Below are positions 35,478 through 46,545 of a stretch of DNA of 64,000 nucleotides, in pieces. The stretch covers positions 483,145,376-483,209,375 of the forward strand of contig NC_064619.1 in NCBI RefSeq assembly GCF_023898315.1, written 5' to 3'. The stretch is from Schistocerca nitens (lineage: Eukaryota; Arthropoda; Insecta; Orthoptera; Acrididae). The stretch's first letter is position 1, and every line of letters starts with the position of its first letter. The notes under the pieces were generated by a model. It did no database searches, was not told the origin of the DNA, and saw only the letters and a list, made by a program, of their open reading frames with translations. Both the position numbers and the translations under genes were made by a program.

Positions 35478-36248
35478 CAGGGCAACAAACATGCGTTTTC
35501 CGTTTATAGAAAACAAACTACAACTGATGCCGTGATCCCGAATGATTCATGCCATCCGCAGGCGTATAAAGAAGCTGCTTTCCGTAGTCTCGTGCATAGG
35601 GCAGTCAATATACCTATGAGTGAAAAAGATAGGGAGACTGAAATTAACACCGTTAAGAGAATAGCGAAGAATAACGGTTACAGAATAGATATAGTTAAAA
35701 AACTGTTACGAAAATGTAATAAGCGCAAAAAGAATAAACCTGATGGAGAGAAAGCGAAAATTATCACGATGCCATACTACGGAAAAGTCTCACAAAAGAT
35801 AGCAAATATTTTTAAGCCATACGATGTCAAAATAGCCTTTCAGACTAATAACCTAGTGAGGTATAGCCTTAAGCACGATATTGGCGAGAAGAGAAATAAG
35901 TTTGAAAGATCGGGAGTTTATAAGATTCAGTGCAGAACGTGTGATGCAAAATATATAGGGCAGACAGGAAGATCATTCGCGATCCGGTATAAAGAACATA
36001 AAGATGCGTTCAGGTTAGGAAATTATGACAAATCAGCTGTTGCGAACCATATATATGAAACAGGCCATCCCCTTAATAGCATAGAAGACAACGTAGAAAT
36101 ATTGCATGTAGAAAAGAAAGGGAGGAAACTTGACTTACTAGAGGAATTCGAGATAGCTATTCATGAAAAGAAACAAAGTAATATCCTAAATGTACAAGAT
36201 AACTTTAAAGAAATGAGATTTTTTAGCGGGTTTTTAGAATTATTTTAG
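35478..36248 (+). pseudogene. PLE C-terminal GIY-YIG fragment, right arm
   Basis: Same protein as the left arm, plus strand, ending at 36248. The spacer adds AFSVYRKQTTTDAVIPN-type sequence, the segment that normally follows the RT thumb in Penelope-like elements, so the spacer is this copy's own sequence and not foreign DNA. An ATG at 35451 lies in the opposite arm and is not a real start. Key residues of the GIY-YIG fold (GVY, YIG, Arg of RYKEH and a later Glu in LLEEFE) are present. Confidence 0.88.
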
Positions 36249-36612
36249 GGCAGGCATGCGACTTAAAACTTGTAGCATGTCAATGACGGAGTTGCGAGAG
36301 GCTAACGATGGCAGACCAATGCAGTAAGGAAATGAGGCGCCCAATAGCATAGCGTTACCGTCAAGCACACGGCGGTAACCACGCCACAACACCTAGGCAC
36401 GTTAGTCCACAACAGCACCCGAGCCGGCGCAGTCGACAGCATATTTGGTAGCTATGGGACGGCCATCGACCTGCGTCAACAACTTTAATGTAAGACGAGG
36501 ACCCACAGTCCAATATACTTTTAATTCTTTTTTACTCTATGGACCCACCAACTATTGGTGATGGTATTTTGTCTTTTTAGTACGTTTAATTTCGCGACAT
36601 AGATTTTACAAC

Positions 36613-36644
36613 CTGATGATGAGAGCATTGTCTCTCGAAACGCG
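36613..36644 (+). ncRNA. Hammerhead-like motif, right arm
   Basis: CTGATGA at 36613-36619, a 5-bp stem GAGAG/CTCTC (36621-36625 with 36632-36636, loop CATTGT), then GAAA (36637-36640) and CGCG. Upstream CGCG at 36593-36596 could pair with 36641-36644 as stem III. This is the order of a hammerhead core, and hammerhead motifs are known in Penelope-like terminal repeats. Two departures: an extra T after CTGATGA, and no clear NUH cleavage triplet (GAC follows the upstream CGCG). It may be a decayed or inactive ribozyme. Confidence 0.45.
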
Positions 36645-36707
36645 TTGTTAAAATATATATAAAAAATCGCGGTTGAATGCTAAATGTGATAACCAGAATT
36701 TCAGCCT

Positions 36708-38055
36708 ACAGTGTGAAGAATAACCCAATTTTTGCTCCTGTTCAATCACCTGGAAATGACTGACAGTCATTACTACTCCTGATTAATCGGTTAATTGGTC
36801 TACCTTATTAACGTCCGTGTCGAAAATCGCAAATTTATTGATGTGGCTGAGCTGTTGCCGTAAGAAGTACTGTGTACACAGAATACAGATAATAGGACTT
36901 TACAAGTGGACTCGGAATAACTGCAGAAACATTCAGTTAATATCCGAAGTTATCCGAAGTAACGGGTTTTCGAGAACCCTTCATCCCATTTCACTGAAGG
37001 CCGTGCCCACGATTGCTTTATTCTTGAGGCGCTATGGTTGGCGAAAGTCTGCGACCGTTGCAGCAAAACGGTTACAACGCAGCCAGCTGATAAAACGGCC
37101 CTTAATAAATAACTGTAAATAATTACGCGGCTACGATAAGGCGCGTCGCCCTCTGCTTTCACGGCCCACTGACAACTTTATGGCCACAGTCGGCTGATAA
37201 TTCTCAGCATAAATTAGCCACTCTGTCGCCGTTCTCGACCACAAAGTAAACATCTAGTGACCATATGGAGAGTGCGGACGCGATATTAGCATGCAAGTTA
37301 CATACCCAGAATTTTCATACAGTGCTTACATATTCCAAATATGACGTAAGTACTACTTTTTGGAAGCATTTTCCTTTCCTAATGCAATGTTTGCTTATCT
37401 CCTTCTGAAGATGTTTCACTGCGGTCAACATTATTTTGAAGACACATCTCTGTCGTGATAACTTTACTGGAGGAATTGCAGTTCAGTGTTCTCTTTTCAA
37501 TAGTTGGACTCCAAAAACGTGCATTTCTTAAAGCAAAAACGGAAATTATGCACTTTTTTATTTGTCTGCAGGATACAAGTGTAACATGCTAAACAGATAA
37601 AACGAGAAACTTAAATTAAGATTGTAGATATAACAGCGAGAGACCACTGCACGAGAAACACCATTTCATTAAAAGGATATTCATCACTGTCGACATAGGG
37701 GAAGAGTAGAAAAATGATAAGGGGCGTTAGTATAACGGAAAGGACAATACATAGTATTTCACAACGTTTGCTAAGCACGATACCCCTTGATATCATAATA
37801 TCACTATTAATAGACAGAACTAATGTTTTAGGTTGGTCTATAAGAATCGCGGAAACGTACCAACAGAGACCGTCTATAGTGTATTTTTATTTACTTTTAT
37901 GTTTCTATTATCTTTAAATATCTATGCAGATAATACAACAGAGGTTCTAGTTTACCCAAGTTAACCTATAACCACACCTTACCCTCCACTTTCATTCTAC
38001 ACCCAGCTGGTTCTCGTTGATGTGGTAGATTATTAGTTTGCTTTATAATTTTACA
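36708..38055. other. No gene seen
   Basis: Unassigned sequence. A 10-bp tandem ATCCGAAGTT/ATCCGAAGTA lies near 36943-36960; nothing else is recognisable. Confidence 0.45.
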
Positions 38056-38255
38056 GCCGGCCGCTGTGACAGAGCGGTTCTAGGCGCTTCAGTCTGGAAT
38101 CGCGCGACCGCTACGGTCGCAGGTTCGAATCTTGCATCGGGCATGAATGTGTATGATGTCCTTAGGTTAGTTAGGTTTAAGTAGTTCTAAGTTCTAGGGG
38201 ACTGATGACCTCAGGTGTTAAGTCCCATAGCGCTCAGAGCCATTTGAACCATTTT
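38056..38255 (+). mobile_element. SINE family A copy
   Basis: Plus-strand copy with a substituted A box (TGTGACAGAGCGG) and a B box GGTTCGAATC, and the full tail GAGCCATTTGAACCATTT. No clear target duplication. It lies immediately upstream of the Mutator-like fragment. Confidence 0.9.
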
Positions 38256-38274
38256 TGCAGGCTGCAGACTGATG

Positions 38275-38790
38275 AAAAACCTGTACATCACCTTTGCCCT
38301 TTTTGACCTGATTCATGACGCTATTACCGCAATGCCCAGTACTCAAACAGTTCATACAGCCTTAGACATTCCATCCCAGCAGCAGTCATGGATATTATAG
38401 AACCTATTTACAGAGATCTGGGAAATCCTAAATTACTGAAGAAGTGTCTGCATGGTCAGAGTCAAAATCCCAATGAATCTTTCAATAATCTTATATGGAC
38501 TCGTTTACCAAAAAATATTTTTGTTGCAATGAAGACAGCAAAGTGGGGGGTCAGTGATGCTGTTATTGCTTTTAATGATGGCAACATTGGTAGGGAATTA
38601 ATCGTGGAGCAACCAGCATCAGAGAACTTGAACGGACGGACAAGGTTCGCATTGATACAGCAGAGTATGCAGCGCAGTTGGCCATTAAGGAGTCCAGAAA
38701 GAAGAAAAGAAGAAAAAACTCCGAAAAACATCAAGAGGATAATATACAGTATGGTGCAGGGTACTTCTGAGTGACTAAAAATAAAAAAAA
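38275..38790 (+). pseudogene. Mutator-like transposase C-terminal fragment
   Basis: The frame from 38388 reads MDIIEPIYRDLGNPKLLKKC, HGQSQNPNESFNNLIWTRLP and GVSDAVIAFNDGNIGREL. These are the conserved C-terminal blocks of insect proteins that, as I recall, carry a Mutator-like transposase domain. Upstream, the same frame contains CPF and DS then a stop where a Trp codon is expected, so similarity starts near 38300. Near 38740 a frameshift leads to the terminal motif YGAGYF in the next frame. The catalytic region upstream is absent. The match is from memory and could also reflect a domesticated host gene's retrocopy. Confidence 0.6.
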
Positions 38791-38799
38791 TAATCATAT

Positions 38800-40023
38800 A
38801 TTGAGTTACAGTCTTTGATACTTTAGAAGCCGTTCCAGAAAATTTACATTTTTTGTAAATTTACTCCTCAGAAAACACCTCGAATACAGTATTCAAATTT
38901 TCACGAAGTAATAACATACATATCCTGAGTCTACCGAACTAAAAGAAGAACATAATGTTATGTATAATTAAAATTATTTAGGTTAACGTACAAAAAAGTA
39001 CACAAAATTTTAACCGCGTAGTTAAAAACTGTATTTCCAAAAGCAGTGGCTGAAATGCAATTATTGTAGTTCCGTAGACTCAGAACATACAGTTGAAAGT
39101 CCTGTAAAAATTTCATGTCAATGGCAACAGTGGTTCCTGAGATACAGGGAAGCCAAGTCACTAAATTTAATATTGTCGGGATAAGGGGTTTCCAACTCCC
39201 TTTAATGTAACTTCACTTCAACAGGGGGAAGAAAGTTAAAATATACAAGAGCTGAGGAAAATTGGTTCTCTTGATAAGAATGCTATTATTTGTATGTAAC
39301 TCAGCGTCGCTGAAGGATGCATAGCACTCAGTTATGTGTAGCTCAATTATCAAGTGTACATAGTGTGAATAAACATAATAATGTGTTCTGTTTTTTTGTA
39401 GATACCTGTATTTACTTGCCACCTCAACTACCGATAAAGCAGAAACAAATTAAAGACATTTCTTAACAAAAATCAGAACTAATTGCTGTATCTTAAGATG
39501 AGATTTTGAGAATTGCTGGAATGATAAAAGAAAATCCGCATGTTGTTGGTGTAAGAATACATGCTAGACACATTTTTGGATTGGTCGCTTCGTGTTTATT
39601 AAACGACGAACAGCCTAACCGTCCTCACAGTTCTCTCTTCTTTCTGGTAACTTTTTTTTGTGCAAGAATAGTCCACCCTGCAACGTGGTTCTGTTTGCAA
39701 GAAATACTTTGGAACTCCGTATAACTGACCGTATGGACCCGTTCTTGGATCGGAAGGGGACAATAACACGCTACTCCCACTAGGACCACGCCTAATAAAT
39801 TAACGCTTAGTTGAAACCAGTCATCTGGCTGATGTCCACCTTACTTTTATTTACGTGAGGTACAACAGCTCCTGAGAATGATTTTCGCTTCAAAAACGAC
39901 TACGATTTAGAAAAAGAATTATGGAGACTTTACTTCTGAAAGACATGGCGGCTGCAATGAAATACAACAAATGTCCGAGGAACACGAGATATGTAAACGT
40001 CTCATACATTACCTACAAACAAT
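38800..40023. other. No gene seen; shared 90-bp repeat inside
   Basis: Mostly AT-rich and unassigned. The only shared feature is the repeat at 39345-39435. Confidence 0.45.
39345..39435 (+). repeat. 90-bp repeat shared with 24072-24165
   Basis: Both copies run CAATTAT, a TGAGAATAAAC or TGTGAATAAAC block, AATGTGTTC, TTTTGTAGAT and CCACCTCAA in the same order, with about one difference in five. At the other locus this segment forms the right end of a 549-bp insertion. Confidence 0.55.
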
Positions 40024-40195
40024 TACAGGTTGGTGCAGGCTCAGTCACCCGATTGAATTTTGATCCTCTAAGTATACTATAGGGGCAACAGCTTTCAAAT
40101 TGTGCGCTCAACGTCGTGCAGTTTATGGAAATTACGCCAGATGTCGATGCGAGTTTATCGCTTCCGTTGTGGGTCCGCCATTTTAGTTTGCCGCG

Positions 40196-41530
40196 ATGGC
40201 GGACAAAGGACGGTTCACCGTCGCACATAACACGAAGATACTGTTACCACTCGCGGCGACGAACAGCGTTACATTGACACAGAGAAGGTTTCGTGCCCAT
40301 TTTGACACACGGTGGGCTCCCAGCCCACAGACAACAAGCAGATTACGTAAAAAATTTGAAGGTACTGGATCCGTTGAGGATTGTCAGCGGCCACATGCAC
40401 GTACCGTGATTTCGCTGCAAAACATTGAAACAGTTCGACTGGCTTTGACTCGTAGAACGACTAAATCAACAAGAAGAGCCAGTGCCGAGTTGGGAATTTC
40501 ACGCCGATCTGAACCAAGAATTATTCAATCCGATCTTCGCTTGCATCCATACATGATGACTGTGGCACATAAGCTTACTGGGAGATAAAAGGGGCGGAGA
40601 CTACAGTTTGCAAGGTAGGCCATCGAGCAAGACCAAGAGGCAGTACTACACAACACATAGTTTCTGACTAAGCTTATTTTTACGTGAACGGTGTTGTGAA
40701 GAAACAGAACGTTCGATACTGGGCACGTGGACCTCTGCGAATACTCCACACAAAAGACACCTACGGGGAGAAAGTGCGCGGGTGAGTCGGAATGTCAAGC
40801 CACGGTATCATCGGTCCGTTCTTCTTCGATGCTACAGTAACCGGTTAACGCTATTTACGCGTGCTGCGAAACCAGTTCTTTCCTCAACTCATGGCCTAAT
40901 TTCTTCCACTGCAGACACAATGGTTCATGCAGGATGGAGCACGCCTCCATATCGCTAACGTTGTGCTTGATTTCCTACAGGCCGGCCGCGGTGGTCTCGC
41001 GGTTCTAGGCGCGCAGTCCGGAACCGTGCGACTGCTACGGTCGCAGGTTCGAATCCTGCCTCGGGCATGGATGTGTGTGATGTCCTTAGGTTAGTTAGGT
41101 TTAAGTAGTTCTAAGTTCTAGGGGACTGATGACCACAGCAGTTGTCCCATAGTGCTCAGAGCCATTTGAACCATTTTTTTGATTTCCTACACGAAAGACT
41201 TGGCCTTAGGATATTGTCAAACAGATTTCCAGTACGTTATGGAGGAGGATGAATGTGGCCGCCCCACAGTCCGGACATTAATCCATGTGGCTTCTTCCTT
41301 TGCGGGTTCCTTAAAGAGAAGATGTACCTCAGAAAACCCGAAAATGCACTGCATCTTAGGGCCATCATTGTGGAGTTATGCGGCGCCCTTTCAGAAGCTT
41401 TGTGTCGCAAAGTCGTCACAAATGCACGTGTGCGTCCTGAAGAAGTTGTAAACCAAAACGGCAGTCATATTGAACATGTGATTCATAGGCTTTTTTTCAA
41501 GCCGTATTCTTTACTTTTACATCAATAAAT
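40196..41530 (+). pseudogene. DDE transposase with helix-turn-helix N-terminus
   Basis: The N-terminal frame from 40196 (MADKGRFTV, LRKKFEGTGSVEDCQRP) looks like the DUF4817-type DNA-binding region of insect transposases. After breaks come KKQNVRYWARG near 40700, SSHGIIGPFFFDATVT near 40800-40840 and QWFMQDGARLHIANVV near 40920-40965, the second catalytic block. The third block WPPHSPDINPCGFFLCGFLK lies at about 41253-41310, downstream of an inserted SINE. Stops and frameshifts occur between all blocks. The family usually has about 350 residues and nearly all of it is traceable. Confidence 0.83.
40980..41178 (+). mobile_element. SINE family A copy inside DDE transposon
   Basis: Plus-strand SINE with an intact B box (GGTTCGAATCC) and full tail, flanked by a 13-bp duplication TTGATTTCCTACA at 40967-40979 and 41179-41191. 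It separates the second and third catalytic blocks of the transposase. Confidence 0.95.
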
Positions 41531-41829
41531 TACAAATCTTGTCAGCAACAAATCTGTAATTCATTAAACAAATCAGGCGACTTTTTGTGTGCCAACCTGT
41601 ATTTCGGAAATTCCGACAGCAAAAGTCCGTTTGCTCGGTGCATACGATGTGCACAGTAGTTATGTCACAATGGGTTCGAAACTAAACTAACTAAACACTG
41701 AAAATGTCATAATAAACGGGAAAACAATGAACTGTTTTGGAGTTTCTCACACGTGATATATCACGAAACTGGATATAAATCTTCACAGTGTGAACTACTT
41801 CAGTTTCCCTGAGTAGGCGTTTTCCGTGT

Positions 41830-41863
41830 AGGACCTATAGTAGGACCTATAGTAGGACCTATT
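41830..41863. repeat. 12-bp tandem repeat, about 2.8 units
   Basis: AGGACCTATAGT twice in full, then AGGACCTATTA. No function is evident. Confidence 0.9.
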
Positions 41864-43180
41864 ATGAATGAGCACTGAAACGTGCGAATAAGTAGGTTTT
41901 CGCAAGCACATTTCAGTATGCTTGTAGCACAAATGTAAATGAGGGGTTTGCCGAGACTTGCAGCATGAGAAACGAGCCATTACAAACGCCTGTCACGCAG
42001 GAATTGTTTGTCTCTGTCGTACGAGTGTTGCAGAAGTATGATGAATCTCTAACGCACTCGCTTTCTTGAATCATTGGAAGTACAATGATTTAAAAAAAAA
42101 CTGATTCGTCTACTGAAAATGTCTCCTATATAATATATTTCGAACATTTGCAAGCTGCAGTGCACCAGATGTTGAGATGGTTCACTTATGTTCCACGTAG
42201 GTCAAAGAACCCGCTAAAAATAAAATCTGTTAATGAGTTCTGATTACAGATGCAGTATATCAAGAAAACTGCTGTGATTGGCTTGTTTATGCGATCCAGC
42301 CTCACATTAATGAGTCAATTACGTAGTACTCAATTTCTTCGTCCAATCGATCTGCACGTTAGGGACGACAATTATAGTGTCCTGGTACTTCAGAATTAAT
42401 TTATCTTGGATTAAACATTTAATTTGACGGAATCGCTGGGGACAGTAATTTCTGAAGGAGTTAATATCATTTTATCAGAGACTGGGGAACGAAATCTCAT
42501 TTGGAATGAAAAATTGCCAATTAATGAGATTCATATATTCAAAAATAGGAATCAGACCACACAAATTTTGTATAACAGCCACAGAAAACTGATGCCACAT
42601 TTGTATTTACATACTGAAATTTATTATCAGTTTCTCAGCTGGGACAAGAAACATGTCTTCAAGGGTTCTTCTCCGGTATGAAGGGTGCAGCATTCCATGT
42701 GAGAGGTCCCAAGCGTTCTAATACAAAGGGCGTCAAAGAGGCGAGGGAAGCGGACAGTACTAAGCCGTGGTCTTCTCAAGCGATGCAGCAACGAACAGAC
42801 CGTTCGTGGTTACTGCAGGAGGTAATTCGACGATTTTTGTAGCGTGTAGTCGAGTTGGTAGGAAGATGGCGCTATTCCAACGTCATCTATTTGCGTTCGC
42901 ACCAGAGCTCTACCAGAAAACAGAGAATACATGTAATAACTCTGAAAAACGCGCACATGAGGTTCACGCTCCTCCTAAGTACCTCATGTAGTACCAGCGA
43001 AAATATTGTATTCGTATCCTGTTTTACGACTCATTCCTTAGGCATAACTTTACTCCTCTTCCAGATCTTTCCCGCCTGAAACATGACTTTTGGACGTTCA
43101 GTGCACAATGTACCAGCAAGACCACCCCCTTCTTTTCACATGTAACATTCAACACTGTACGTCACGACTTACGTCACTCT
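41864..43180. other. No gene seen
   Basis: Unassigned. A frame at 42424-42681 has no domain that I recognise and no upstream context. Confidence 0.45.
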
Positions 43181-43510
43181 CAGAAACACATCTGAAATGA
43201 CTTAATATCCAGTATCTGTGTTTGAAAAATATGTGTATAAACATGTGATGTGTACGACCAGTACGGGATAATGAACGCACGTAAAGAAGGGCAGCACGAA
43301 TGGTTACATATTTATTTGTCCTATAGGAGACTTCGTATCAGAAACACATTTGAAACGAGTTAATATCCAATATCCGTGTTTGAAAAATATGTTTGAACAT
43401 GTGATGTGTGCGACCTCAGTCATGTAGGACTAGTACGGGATAATGAACGCACGCAAAGAAGTGCCGCACGAATGGTTACAGATTTATTTGTTCTGTAGGA
43501 CAGTGCGTCA
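43181..43510. repeat. Tandem duplication, 158-bp unit
   Basis: Unit 1 (43181-43338) and unit 2 (43339 to about 43510) both begin CAGAAACACAT. Each contains TATCC, GTTTGAAAAATATG, ACATGTGATGTG, GTACGGGATAATGAACGCACG and GCACGAATGGTTACA (with small differences) in the same order. Unit 2 has about 12 extra bases (TCAGTCATGTAGG) in the middle. The units are diverged by roughly a tenth, so the duplication is not recent. Confidence 0.85.
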
Positions 43511-43639
43511 TTGAGGTAGAAAATTCGTGACAGGAAGACACTTGAAGACAGGCGGCATCTACACGGTAAAAACGTAACATAACATCAACCAATATTAAAT
43601 GAGTTAGGCATGTGCTATAGCCCTTTATATAAGGACTGT

Positions 43640-43884
43640 GATGATGGGTGTTTGGTTGATTCGGGGGAGGGATCCAAACAGCGAGGTCATTGGTCTCAGC
43701 AGATTAGGGAAGAATGGGAAAGGAAGTCGGCCGTGCCCTTTCACAGGAACCATCCTGGAATTTACCTGGAGCGGTTTAAGGAAATCACGGAAAACCTAAA
43801 TCAGGATGGCCGGACGCGGGTTTGAACTGTCGTCCTCCCGAAAGCGGGTCCAGTGTGTTAATCACTGTGCCATCTCACTCGGGG
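43640..43884 (-). mobile_element. SINE family E copy
   Basis: Read on the complement: a tRNA-like head GAGATGGCACAGTGATTAAC and a B box GTTCAAACCC (about 43820-43880), then GGCCATCCTGATTTAGG and a body ending in GACCTCGCTGTTTGG. It is the best-preserved copy of the family; others are 84-336 and 60847-61010. Confidence 0.78.
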
Positions 43885-44079
43885 ACTGTGATGTAAAGAC
43901 TAGACTAATAACGGTACGCACCGAAGCAGTTAAGAAATCACGTTCCCGCGTTCCCGGAGGCGTAACTAGGGTAGGCAGACGGAGCACGAACCCTGGACGA
44001 CGTTCTGTAGAGACTCAGTTTTGGGATGAACAGAACAGAAACAAGAAGGAAGGAGGAACAGCAAGTAGTAGCATATTAG

Positions 44080-44138
44080 AACAACAACAACAACAACTAC
44101 TACTACTACTACTACTAATACTAATACTAGTAGTAGTT

Positions 44139-44172
<34 letters not shown>
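44080..44172. repeat. Compound (CAA)n(CTA)n(TAG)n microsatellite
   Basis: CAA units, then CTA units, then TAG units. The CTA and TAG halves are mutually complementary, so the single strand can fold back on itself. Leu/Val/Ser-rich frames reading through it on both strands are artefacts of the repeat. Confidence 0.92.
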
Positions 44173-46545
44173 AAAAAGGAAACTGAAAGGGTTGCAGGAC
44201 TGTGTTGAGCAGTGATTGCATATAATCCAACTTCTTTTCCCAACTATTGAAATGCTTTTTTTGTTTTCCGCTACTGTACTCTCGTTATGCCAAGTGAGCC
44301 AACGCGCCGAGTGCCCAAAGAGTACATCTGCGTTCAATTCTTTTTTTTTCTTTTTTTTTACTGGTTCGCACTCAGCATTAAAAAATTGGAAAAGGACTCG
44401 CGATATTGCGGGAATCAGTAGGTCTTTGGACTGTATGACTATCCATGATTTGTACTGACTCACTGAGCAAAGAATTATTGAAATGTGTGCTTATAAAAAT
44501 GAGTTGACCTAAATGAATAAATAAACAGGCTGAGGAGCGATCTGAATTAAACACAAATTGGGGGAGAAGGCATCAGGTGGGGAAGGGGAAGCGATGGGGT
44601 GGTTCGTAAAGTCGACATTTGCCCAGTGAGTTACCTTTCTTCTGTCACTGCGCGTTTCATATGTGAATGGATGAGGAAGAAACCACAGAACTTGGTACTA
44701 CAGGAAGTAGCCTGTGGAGTGCACATCACAGTGGCTTGCAGGTTTGTAGACATACACACCAATAAATGCCGTATTCCATGTAAACAACAGCTTCAAACGT
44801 GTTATTACTTTACAAATGCGTTAATGTGTTCAGTATTTGACTTTAAACTTCTAAGCTAGGAAAGGTTTGGGAAATGTTTGAAATTCAGTTGTTGGAAGTC
44901 GCATTCATTCTGGAACACTGAGTGAACGTAGTCCGGGTACTTGTGGGCGTTTGCTACACTGCCGCAAGACAAACACACAGTTTCCAAATTGGATTTAGGT
45001 GAAGTGCGGTTCAGACTGAGGGGTTGTGTAGACGTGAGGCTTAATATTTTTATCACCACTTTATTTACCAAGCAAAGACCAACTTAACGGGATAGGAAAC
45101 ACTATTATAAACCAAAGATTCACTGAGGGCCAAATAAATTTGCACAGAACTTGAAAAATCCAAAATGTCTTCTTCGAAGAATAACAATAACTAATACAGA
45201 ACAGTTCAATCTCTCCACCCTCTGGCAACCCAGACTTTGCAATATGCGGCCTACTGCCTTTAACATTTATGGCAACGGTAATACCAGAAACATTCACTTA
45301 TCTATAAAACAAAAATGAGTAAAATCGCTACTTGCTACTTCTTTCCGGGCTACTATTAGCTATCAAGTATCACCAAGACACCAACTACCAATATACTACT
45401 CAACTACCCATGCTTACGTCTATGTGATCAGTACATATATAAAGAATCCATTACCTTAAGAATTAACTTAAGAATACATAAGATTTTAAATTAATCTTAA
45501 CTTTTGCAAGATCACGCCTTGCGTACCGATATGAACTAGCTTCTTGCTTTATGAGACAGTATTCACTTAAGCACACCGTGCACGGAACACACAATGCTGA
45601 CTTAGCACAACCCCAGATGTAATAACAACAAGCTGTACTCAAGCCATACAACTTCTAGACGAAGTTAGCTGCCACCGGCATTAGTTAACGCACCTCTGCA
45701 GACAACACAGTGACTCCACTCGAGCAGAACAGCACTGGGATTGCAACTCAAAACAACTCTGATGGTGCTCCGTGCAATTTTCTGAAGCAGTTCCTCGACC
45801 TACTGAAACGCCGTGTGTGCGACTGGAGAAAACATCACCTGCTGCAATAGGCGCCAACACCTCCCGTGCTGACAGTGTCCGCTCAGTGTTAATGCACACG
45901 TCAACTCGCTGAAGTTCTTGGCTTGCCCCAGAACTGCTTTCCTCACTCTCTCTCCAGAAACTCCTTGTCGCTGTTCGTCCATCTCTAAGCACAGGACGAG
46001 CCTCCAGCCTCGGCCACCGGCACTGCCCTCGTCCCCGCGCCGACTGTCGATGGCTAGCCGCCGACCCCGATTACAGATTCGAGGCTTGCTCCTGGGAGAA
46101 TTGTGCGCTTCACATGTCCAGCTGACTGACTACCCAACGGCCGTACGCATCGCTGCGGCCTCACTCTAGTAGCAATAGTACCACTTAGACAAGAACTAGA
46201 TCGTTTGCTCTAGGAAAAACAGCTGTGCCGTTCGACGCAGCACATTGTAATACTTGGCTTATGGTGTTAATCTATTAACGTAAAGACTGTATATCAAAGT
46301 AAGTAGACTACTACAGTATTTCAGATTTTTTAATGTGGTCACTAACTACGCGATATACTGAAAATCAATCTTTTTTGCCCTGGAAACCGTTAGTTATACA
46401 ACACGGTCTGGTACGCGCTCCGGGATAGCAGTTTAGTAATATAGATATGTGGAAGTACACAGAAAACTGACGGGATACTGTGTGTCGATGTTTTATTGAA
46501 TGTGCTTCTGAGTTTGGGTAGTCGAAGTGCGTGAAGTCGCACACA
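44173..46545. other. No gene seen
   Basis: No recognised protein. 45050-46190 starts AT-rich with ACTTTATTTACC and turns GC-rich towards 46000, the profile of an LTR or non-autonomous element, but I find no second copy or terminal duplication here. Confidence 0.4.

Larger units (their letters stand above)
34259..36695. mobile_element. Penelope-like element, head-to-head palindrome
   Basis: Two 1173-bp arms, 34305-35477 and 35524-36696, are reverse complements in exact register around a 46-bp spacer (35478-35523). Positions always sum to 71001, so there is no indel between arms, and I found no mismatch in the parts compared. The whole is bounded by a 12-13-bp target duplication (A)GAATTTCAGCCT at 34246-34258 and 36695-36707. 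The left copy carries 46 bp more at its 3' end (34259-34304), while the right copy carries 46 bp more at its 5' end. Both are 5'-truncated and keep the GIY-YIG endonuclease part and the 3' end. Confidence 0.9.
40026..41599 (+). mobile_element. DDE transposon (Tc1/mariner-IS630 group) with TA-flanked ends
   Basis: Terminal inverted repeats CAGGTTGGTGCA and TGTGCCAACCTG (with TGTG/GTGCA differing) lie just inside TA at 40024-40025 and 41600-41601. It is 1574 bp including a 199-bp SINE with its 13-bp duplication, so the original element was about 1.36 kb. Confidence 0.87.

Noticed and set aside
43966..44463. Leu/Val/Ser-rich frames across 44080-44172
   Set aside because: They are translations of a trinucleotide microsatellite and have no other content.
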